64,000 nucleotides of DNA from contig SVMM01000005.1 of assembly GCA_015067435.1 (NCBI GenBank), positions 1 through 64,000 of the forward strand, written 5' to 3'. The position numbers and the translations under genes were made by a program. Each line of letters starts with the position of its first letter. The stretch's first letter is position 1. Positions 58,339-64,000 of the stretch are shown here, piece by piece. The notes under the pieces were generated by a model. It had not been told where the DNA came from. It ran no database searches and worked only from the letters and a program-made list of their open reading frames with translations. The stretch comes from Oscillospiraceae bacterium (lineage in GTDB: Bacteria; Bacillota; Clostridia; Oscillospirales; Oscillospiraceae).

Positions 58339-58833
58339 ATGGCAATTTGTGAAAACGACAGAGATGTTCTGCTGAAATCCCAGCAGGGGGAACTGGACGC
58401 CGTGCTGATGTACAACGCGCTCGCGGACGTTGTCCACGACGCCGAAGATGCGGAGACCTTCCGCGCCCTTGCCGCCGAGGAGGGGCATCACGCCGCGGTG
58501 TTCAAAGGGCTTACGCAGCAGATCCTCACGCCGAAGAAGACGAAGGCGGTTCTGCTGCCGCTGCTGTACAGGGTCATTGGGAAGAAACGGCTGTATCCGC
58601 TGATCGCAAAAGGCGAATACAGCGCGGAGAACGCCTATGCGCCGGTCGCCGAGAAGTATCCGGAGGTGCAAAGCGTCAAGGCGGATGAAAAACGCCACGG
58701 CGACACGGTGCTGGCTCTTCTGGGGGAGGATGAGAGGAAGGCTCCGCCGACGAAAGCGATCATCGCGGGAGCGGGCGTCGTGCTGGCAGCCGCGGCGATC
58801 CTCTGCCTCAAAGGACGCAAGAGGTGCGTGTAA
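58339..58833 (+). CDS. Membrane-anchored ferritin-like (rubrerythrin-type) diiron protein
   Basis: 164 residues. A four-helix ferritin-like domain has carboxylates and two ExxH motifs, EEGHH near residue 47 and DEKRH near 115, plus E18 (QGELDAVLMYNALA) and the EYSAENAY helix, enough for a diiron site. A C-terminal hydrophobic helix (IIAGAGVVLAAAAILCL) followed by KGRKRC anchors it with the diiron domain in the cytosol. ATG 58339 follows GGGAGG by 7 bases; ATG 58333 is too close. Likely oxidative-stress or iron handling, by family. Confidence 0.88.
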   Translation: MAICENDRDVLLKSQQGELDAVLMYNALADVVHDAEDAETFRALAAEEGHHAAVFKGLTQQILTPKKTKAVLLPLLYRVIGKKRLYPLIAKGEYSAENAYAPVAEKYPEVQSVKADEKRHGDTVLALLGEDERKAPPTKAIIAGAGVVLAAAAILCLKGRKRCV

Positions 58834-58867
58834 GCAAAACGGGCATCGCGCGATGCCCGTTCTGCTT

Positions 58868-60610
58868 CTACAGCTCTGTTTCCGGCGTGCTTTTCAGCCT
58901 CTTTTTGTTTTCATACATCATCTGATCCGCTTCGCTGAATACATCCGCCACTTTTTTGTGCTTTTCCGCAAAGACACACATTCCGGAGGCGATCACCGGT
59001 TTGTCCGGGGTTGCCTCATAAGCCGAATTGCGCGCGGCGACGCTCCGAAATCCCTCGAACAGCCGCTCTCTGTCCGCGTAGTCGCTTCCCTTGAGGATGG
59101 CGACGAATTCGTCTCCGCCCACCCGGAACACCGGGCTGTGGACAAACGTATCGCAGATCAGGCGACATGCGTTTTTGATGTACCGGTCCCCCGCGTTGTG
59201 CCCCAGCGTGTCGTTGATGGTCTTCAGGTTGTTGATATCGCACACCAGTATGGCAAATTCCGCTCCGTCCACCGCGTCGATCCGGTCGTTCAGTTCCTGC
59301 TCGAAGTCCTTGTAGGCATTTTTGTTCTTGGCGCCCGTCAACTCATCGCACGTCGCCTTCTTGGTCAATTCCCTGAATTTCACCACCTGATCGTTGATGT
59401 TTTCAACGCATAGCAGCAGGTGCTCCGTATCCTTTGTGAGCATCGCCGTCAGCTTCACGAAATTCGGCTCGTCGTCGATCAGCAGTCTGTAAACCAACTG
59501 CCGCTTGGTTTGGCTGTTCAGGCTTGCGAGCAGCTCGTCCTTCACAAAGAACCGCTGCACCGCCGCCCGGTCGTCAATGTAGATCACCTGGTCAATGTCC
59601 TTGACGACGTTTTCAAAGAAGTTGTTTTCCCGCTCCATTTTGTCCAGCTCGCTCAACAGCTTTGTGGAGGAAAACGTCATATATGCGTTCGTCGCAACAT
59701 TTACATAATAAATGTTGTCGAAATTCTCGGCAAGCCTTTCCGCGATTTGCGAGAAGGTCTCGCTCAACCGTTCCGATTCCATCAGCTTTCTCTCGATGTT
59801 TTCCTCGCTGCCCAGATGGGTGATGCAGAGCAATACATGGCTCCCGTCCTTTGTCACCCGCATGGTTGCCCTGCAATAGAAAATCATTCCCTTGATGATG
59901 AAACGGTACTCTGTCGTGTACGCGCCCTTGTTTTCCCGGATGAGCCGCAGCATCTCGTCCTTGTCGTAGATGCAGCGGATTTTGCCGTCGTCGTTTGGGT
60001 GGATGAATCTTGCCAGCATGGGCTTCGCCAGCACAAAGAAATTGCTGCCGCTGTCTATGGTTCGGATTTTCTTGTACTCCGCAGTGGATGAGAATTCGAT
60101 AAAGCTGTCGTCTTCTAAGTTTACATAATATATAGAATCGAAGATGTTTGCCAGCGCGCTTGCGATCTGCGTCAGCTTTTCCCGCTCCCGCTCGGCCATC
60201 AGCTGCTGCTCCGACTTCTGCTTTTCCTCGCTGATGTCGATCACGCCCAGGATCGCGTACCTGCCGCTCTCGCCGTACTCTCCCTTGATGATCCTGATGC
60301 GATACCATACGAACTCGCCGTTTTGCGGCACTCTGTACTCCGCCAGTTCCTCGCTTCCGCTCTGGATGCCGCGGATCAGCTCCTCTTTTGACAGTGCGCG
60401 GATAAACGTTTCCCGATCCTCTTCATGGAGCAGCCGGTTTGCGTCCGTTACACAGTCTTCAAAGAAGTCCGAGTCCGGGCAGAAGCCGGCGGACTCGCTC
60501 TCCTTGCTGAAATGGGCGTACCCGTTGGTATCCAGATCGATATAGAAGATCGCCAGATAGTCCACCAGTATCGCGTTTGAAATCATTTTAAGGATTTGCA
60601 TTTGTTCCAT
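58868..60610 (-). CDS. Diguanylate cyclase with three repeated PAS-like sensor modules
   Basis: 580 residues from ATG at 60610, after GGAGGG. No transmembrane helices. Three related modules precede the catalytic domain, each opening with a similar strand: FYIDLDTNGYAHFSKE near residue 20, IYYVNLEDDSFIEFSST near 160 and IYYVNVATNAYMTFSST near 290. The GGDEF domain (about 415-580) has an intact RVGGDEFVAI motif but no RxxD inhibitory site five residues before it, so product inhibition may be absent. A cytosolic signal is expected. Confidence 0.92.
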   Translation of the reverse strand: MEQMQILKMISNAILVDYLAIFYIDLDTNGYAHFSKESESAGFCPDSDFFEDCVTDANRLLHEEDRETFIRALSKEELIRGIQSGSEELAEYRVPQNGEFVWYRIRIIKGEYGESGRYAILGVIDISEEKQKSEQQLMAEREREKLTQIASALANIFDSIYYVNLEDDSFIEFSSTAEYKKIRTIDSGSNFFVLAKPMLARFIHPNDDGKIRCIYDKDEMLRLIRENKGAYTTEYRFIIKGMIFYCRATMRVTKDGSHVLLCITHLGSEENIERKLMESERLSETFSQIAERLAENFDNIYYVNVATNAYMTFSSTKLLSELDKMERENNFFENVVKDIDQVIYIDDRAAVQRFFVKDELLASLNSQTKRQLVYRLLIDDEPNFVKLTAMLTKDTEHLLLCVENINDQVVKFRELTKKATCDELTGAKNKNAYKDFEQELNDRIDAVDGAEFAILVCDINNLKTINDTLGHNAGDRYIKNACRLICDTFVHSPVFRVGGDEFVAILKGSDYADRERLFEGFRSVAARNSAYEATPDKPVIASGMCVFAEKHKKVADVFSEADQMMYENKKRLKSTPETEL

Positions 60611-60667
60611 TGCCGTACCCTCCAACCGCTGTTGGTGTTTCAAGAATACTTGTCAGAATGTGTTTCT

Positions 60668-62431
60668 TCATTCCGTCAGCTGCCCGAAGAACAAAAGCTC
60701 GTAGGCGCCGGCGTAACCGGACAGCAGGTAGAAGCTGAACGGACGATCCGCGATGAATTCCTTGGGCTGCACAGGCTCGAAGAAAGCGGTGGTTTCGTTC
60801 ATCATAACAGCCGTGACGGCGGCGGCCTCGATGCCGTCCTCGTCGACCTTGATCTTCGACTTCTGAATGATGTCGCTGATGTACCATTCGGAATCCTTGC
60901 TCATGATCGAGAAATCCGGTTCGCCGGGCACGTCGCTGACGGGAAGCACCGCGCCTCTGGAGATCAGGAACCGCACCAGCTCGGACGCCTCGAACGACGT
61001 CTCCAGCTCGAACTTCGGGAGCTTGACGAGAACCTCCTCGCGGCTTGCCTCGCTGAGCTTGTCCGCGATCCCGGTCGCGTCACCGAGCACGAAAACGGCG
61101 GAGATATCGCCGGCCATGGGCATGACAAGGAGTTTGCAGGCGCTGTCCTCATAGTAGCGGAAGCGGTCCTGCTGCGTCATAAAGTCCTTCTGGACCTTCT
61201 CCCCCTTGCGGGTCGTGAACGTGCCGGGGGCTGTGGCGCGCTTGGAGAACTCGGACGCCCAGCTCGTCCGCAGATACAGGGCGTTCACCAAAACGGCCGT
61301 CATGTCGGACATGTCGTTCGCGATCTTGGGGATCAGCCCGTTCGTCTTTTCATTGCACCAGCTGTTCACGCGGTCGGCGAGCTGATCGGCGGGCACGTCG
61401 GCGGCCGTCGCGTCGTAGTGCTCCGCAACGTAGTCGATATACGCCGGATTCATCGTGCCGCGCTTGTCCGCGTTGTGCCACACGGAATTCGCGATGCTGA
61501 ACGCGCGGTCCGGCGCGGAGCTCCCGCCGAAATACTCGGGGTGCGCGTTGAAGCTGTCCTGCTCCGCCCGCAGGCGCTCGGCAAAGGCGTCGATATCCTC
61601 CATGACGGAGGCGTACCAGTCGTTGACCTCGTCCATGGACCGGAAGCCCATGGCATGGATCAGCTGATCTTTTGTTTCGCCGTCGGCGCCGGCGACCGCG
61701 AGCGCGAGCGCCGCACGGAAGGAGGTGGGAGAGACCATGTAGCTCTCGTCCTCAAATCCCGCGTCCTCCAGAAACGCGATCAGGGCGGAGTCGAACTCTG
61801 TCAGGCCCTTGCCGGCGGCGGAGGGGCTCTCTTCCTCCAGCAGGTTCATCAGCACCATCGCCATCTGCGCGCGCGTCAGCTCGGACTTGGGGGAGAAACG
61901 GTTGTCGCCCACGCCGTTCATCAGGGCGTCAGACCTTGCCCACGAAACGGCATCCTGCGCCGCGTCGGCGATCTCGGCTTCGTCCTTGTACGCCTCCGTT
62001 TGGGCGGAGGAGACCGGCTTGCCGGCGTTCAGCCAAAGGTAGTATGCGAGCTGCTCGCGGTTGACCACGGTATCCGGGGCGAACCTGCCGCCCTCGCAGT
62101 CCTCGGTCAGGCCCTTCTGCTCCGCCCAGGCGACGGCGGATGCGTACCAGCTGCCGGCGGCGACGTCGGAAAACGACGCGGGGGCGGGGAAGGCGCGCGC
62201 GCCGTCCAGACGCCAGAGGATCGTGAACACCATCGCCTTGGTCAGGGGCTGACCGGGGGAGAACATGCCGCCGCCTGTGCCGTTCATCAGGCCCCGCTGC
62301 GTGCAGAACGCCACGGGCGCGGCGAACCAGTCGCTGTCCGCGACGTCGGCGTACCCGGCGGATGCGCGGACGGGGACGGCGCACAACACCAGCAGCAGGG
62401 AAAGAACAACGGATAAACGCTTTACAAACAT
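60668..62431 (-). CDS. Cell-wall-anchored serpin (three SLH domains + serpin)
   Basis: 587 residues. Signal peptide (LSVVLSLLLVLCAVPVRASA), three SLH domains (about 25-195; YADVADSDWFAAPVAF, FSDVAAGSWYASAVAW, DEAEIADAAQDAVSWARSD), then a complete serpin fold (SPTSFRAALALAVAGADGET, VLVNALYLRTSWASEF, FIADRPFSFYLL). The reactive loop has the hinge DEDGIEAAAVTAV; Ile at P14 is unusual because Thr or Ser is normal. Counting from the hinge puts P1-P1' at Thr-Thr, suggesting an elastase-like target. It should inhibit a serine protease at the cell surface. Confidence 0.93.
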   Translation of the reverse strand: MFVKRLSVVLSLLLVLCAVPVRASAGYADVADSDWFAAPVAFCTQRGLMNGTGGGMFSPGQPLTKAMVFTILWRLDGARAFPAPASFSDVAAGSWYASAVAWAEQKGLTEDCEGGRFAPDTVVNREQLAYYLWLNAGKPVSSAQTEAYKDEAEIADAAQDAVSWARSDALMNGVGDNRFSPKSELTRAQMAMVLMNLLEEESPSAAGKGLTEFDSALIAFLEDAGFEDESYMVSPTSFRAALALAVAGADGETKDQLIHAMGFRSMDEVNDWYASVMEDIDAFAERLRAEQDSFNAHPEYFGGSSAPDRAFSIANSVWHNADKRGTMNPAYIDYVAEHYDATAADVPADQLADRVNSWCNEKTNGLIPKIANDMSDMTAVLVNALYLRTSWASEFSKRATAPGTFTTRKGEKVQKDFMTQQDRFRYYEDSACKLLVMPMAGDISAVFVLGDATGIADKLSEASREEVLVKLPKFELETSFEASELVRFLISRGAVLPVSDVPGEPDFSIMSKDSEWYISDIIQKSKIKVDEDGIEAAAVTAVMMNETTAFFEPVQPKEFIADRPFSFYLLSGYAGAYELLFFGQLTE

Positions 62432-62537
62432 TGCGGAACCTTCTTTCTGCCGTTTTGGGGCATGAAACCGGCTCACGGTTTCTGCCGATAGGCCGGATGC
62501 TCGCTTACCGGATAAAATACCGCGCGGGGGACGCGGG

Positions 62538-63773
62538 TCACTTCTCCTCCTTGCGCTTGCGGAACAGGTACTCGTCCAGCTCCTTTTTGACGTCCTCGGG
62601 GATCTCTCTGGACACGGGGCAGCAGGCGGACTGCGCCATGCGCCGGGTGAACTCGGCGATGAAGGCGATGTCCTTTTGCAGCTGCTCCATGCTCAGCACA
62701 TCCGAAAGGTCGTAGCGGCAGTGGATGGGCGCGACGTCACGGCTTGCGATGCGCGCGAGCGACACGGCGGGCACCCCCTTGTCGGCAAAGGGCGTGGAGT
62801 CGCTGGAATAGACGCCGGTGGAGGCGGAGACGGGAAAGCCCAGCTCCGCGCCCATGTAGCTTAAATAGTGGGCGAGCTTGTTCTCGGCGGAGACCTTGGC
62901 GATGAACTTGCCCATGATCGTGCCGATCATGTCCAGATTGATGTTCAGCGCGATCTTCGGAAGCTCCGCCTCGTGGTCCCGGACATACGCCTTGGAGCCG
63001 AGCAGGCCGCGCTCCTCGCTGCCGCAGAAGACAAAGCGCAGGCCGTAGCGGCTCTTCCTGCCCCCCAGCGCCTCCATCACGCCCAGCAGGCCCGCGCAGC
63101 CGGACATGTTGTCGTACGCGCCGTGGGACAGGGCGGTGGTGTCGTAGTGCGCGGAGAGCGCGATCCACTCGTCGCTCTCGCCAGGGATCTCGGCGATCAC
63201 GTTGTGGGACTCGCCCTCAAATTCACGCTGGCGGATGACGATGCGCACGGTCCTGACCTTGTTTTTCACCAGCGCCACCGCGTCCGCGGAGTGGATCATG
63301 GCGCAGAGCACCTTGCGCTCCTCGCCCACCACATGGGCGCGCAGGTCGCGCTCGTCGATGTCGCGGTTGGGGTAGTGGAGGTTGCCGTACTGGAACAAAA
63401 TGGCCTTCGCGCCCGCCTTCATCAGATCCTGATACGCGAAGAAGCCGATGCCCTGCGTGTCCATCAGCACGATCTTGTCCTTGGCGCCGGCGATGGAAAC
63501 CGGGTCCTGCGCGGGCATGTAGTAAAGCTCGCCCTCCGCCTCGCCGCTGCCGCAGCAGAAGAAGCCGCGGCAGGGGATCTCCTTGCCGTCGGCGAAGACG
63601 TGCGCCTCCTCGATCTCGCCCATGGGGACGGCGAAGCTCTCCAGCCGGGCGGAGACGCCGAGCCGCTCGCAGCGCTCCCTGAGATATTCCGCGGCGCGCA
63701 GCTCCTCCGCCGTGCCGCTGCGGTGAACATAGTCGGTGTCCTTGAAAATCTGTCTGAGAGTTCTTGTATTCAT
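62538..63773 (-). CDS. M28 family zinc aminopeptidase
   Basis: 411 residues from ATG at 63773, after AAGGAGC. No signal peptide. The five M28 ligands are in order: H in SAHYDTT, D in YDNMSG, E-E in GSEERGL, D in NINLDMIGT and H in APIHCRYD. A PA-like insert (about residues 80-190) lies before the catalytic core. Probably a cytosolic aminopeptidase or dipeptidase. Its own promoter precedes it. Confidence 0.93.
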   Translation of the reverse strand: MNTRTLRQIFKDTDYVHRSGTAEELRAAEYLRERCERLGVSARLESFAVPMGEIEEAHVFADGKEIPCRGFFCCGSGEAEGELYYMPAQDPVSIAGAKDKIVLMDTQGIGFFAYQDLMKAGAKAILFQYGNLHYPNRDIDERDLRAHVVGEERKVLCAMIHSADAVALVKNKVRTVRIVIRQREFEGESHNVIAEIPGESDEWIALSAHYDTTALSHGAYDNMSGCAGLLGVMEALGGRKSRYGLRFVFCGSEERGLLGSKAYVRDHEAELPKIALNINLDMIGTIMGKFIAKVSAENKLAHYLSYMGAELGFPVSASTGVYSSDSTPFADKGVPAVSLARIASRDVAPIHCRYDLSDVLSMEQLQKDIAFIAEFTRRMAQSACCPVSREIPEDVKKELDEYLFRKRKEEK

Positions 63774-63818
63774 TTCGTGATGCTCCTTTTTCGCGCTTGC
63801 CGTATAATCCCCCTGTAA

Positions 63819-63846
63819 ATTATAGTGGATCATTTCAAAAGTGCAA
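63819..63846 (-). promoter_or_regulatory. Promoter of the M28 peptidase gene
   Basis: Minus strand: TTGCAC (63846-63841), 16-base spacer, TATAAT (63824-63819). Confidence 0.75.
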
Positions 63847-63936
63847 GAGTCCCGTGCCGGCGGCATATAAATCTCTCCAGACTATACAGCCGCGGAATCT
63901 CTCTGCGCAGCCCCGCTGCGGCCGGGCGGCTGTCCC

Positions 63937-64000
63937 CTAAAAATCGTACCGCACGATGGCGCAGTTTTTCACGCCGAAGGCGGAGAACGCCTCGTTGTCC
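63937..64000 (-). CDS. C-terminal end of a protein cut by the window edge
   Basis: A minus-strand frame enters from the right edge and stops at 63937-63939; its last residues read DNEAFSAFGVKNCAIVRYDF. The NCAIVRYDF ending resembles C-termini of histidine-phosphatase-family proteins, but twenty residues are too few for a firm call. Confidence 0.55.
   Translation of the reverse strand, partial: DNEAFSAFGVKNCAIVRYDF

Overview
The window reads as chromosomal DNA of a G+C-rich, low-redundancy Gram-positive anaerobe, most likely a gut Clostridia/Oscillospirales relative. Supporting this inference are a tRNA-Trp T-box, lysine and cobalamin riboswitches with Rho-independent terminators, a CIRCE operator, SLH-domain surface proteins, strong AGGAGG ribosome sites, and consensus TTGACA/TATAAT promoters with 17-base spacers. 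No rRNA, tRNA, IS element, phage or CRISPR array is visible. Both edges cut genes (C-terminal ends only).

Layout. 1-2.0 kb: a gene tail, a PaaI thioesterase and a DUF2130 protein. 2.1-6.6 kb: a lysine riboswitch and dapA-dapB-ddh-lysA, the diaminopimelate-dehydrogenase route to lysine. 6.7-11.1 kb: HAD phosphatase, DUF4139 protein, CASTOR/POLLUX-like channel. 11.2-14.4 kb: a diguanylate cyclase followed by a membrane-tethered solute-binding protein. 14.5-16.0 kb: an AlbA_2/Schlafen-type ATP-binding regulator. 16.1-20.6 kb: a T-box with a UGG (Trp) specifier, a TrpXYZ-type ABC transporter and a LarA-family nickel racemase homologue. 20.8-23.0 kb: a DUF4157 (eCIS-core) protein carrying a Fic domain. 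23.1-24.6 kb: a GntR/FCD regulator divergent from a truncated amidinohydrolase gene. 24.7-26.2 kb: moaE and moaA, convergent. 26.4-30.5 kb: GNAT acetyltransferase and a heterodimeric ABC exporter. 30.6-33.3 kb: NSS symporter, and a YitT-family gene under a cobalamin riboswitch. 33.3-36.3 kb: a Fur/Zur-box zinc-uptake cluster lacking an ATPase gene. 36.4-39.8 kb: a structured leader with terminator before a MATE exporter, then a chemoreceptor. 39.9-44.7 kb: RCC1-SLH surface protein, SUKH-like protein, DUF6465, DUF5684, Hsp20 with CIRCE. 44.7-49.3 kb: ThpR, flavodoxin, a hydrolase fusion and a HerA-like ATPase in a row on the minus strand. 49.4-58.2 kb: GGDEF-EAL protein, a PucR-type regulator, and divergently from it an OYE-FAD-acetoacetate-decarboxylase fusion plus a double-SDR fusion. 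58.3-64 kb: membrane-anchored ferritin-like protein, a GGDEF protein with three sensor repeats, an SLH-serpin, an M28 peptidase and a gene tail.

How it fits together. Amino-acid supply is controlled by RNA sensors (lysine aptamer, Trp T-box). Metal and cofactor genes have their own RNA or repressor sites (B12 aptamer, Fur-family box). Surface and signalling genes (SLH proteins, serpin, three GGDEF/EAL proteins, chemoreceptor) suit a motile or surface-interacting gut anaerobe. The most unusual pieces are the eCIS-core/Fic effector, the Trp-regulated LarA homologue, the B12-regulated YitT gene, and the PucR-controlled pair of fused redox enzymes transcribed from back-to-back promoters that share one -35 site inside a large palindrome.
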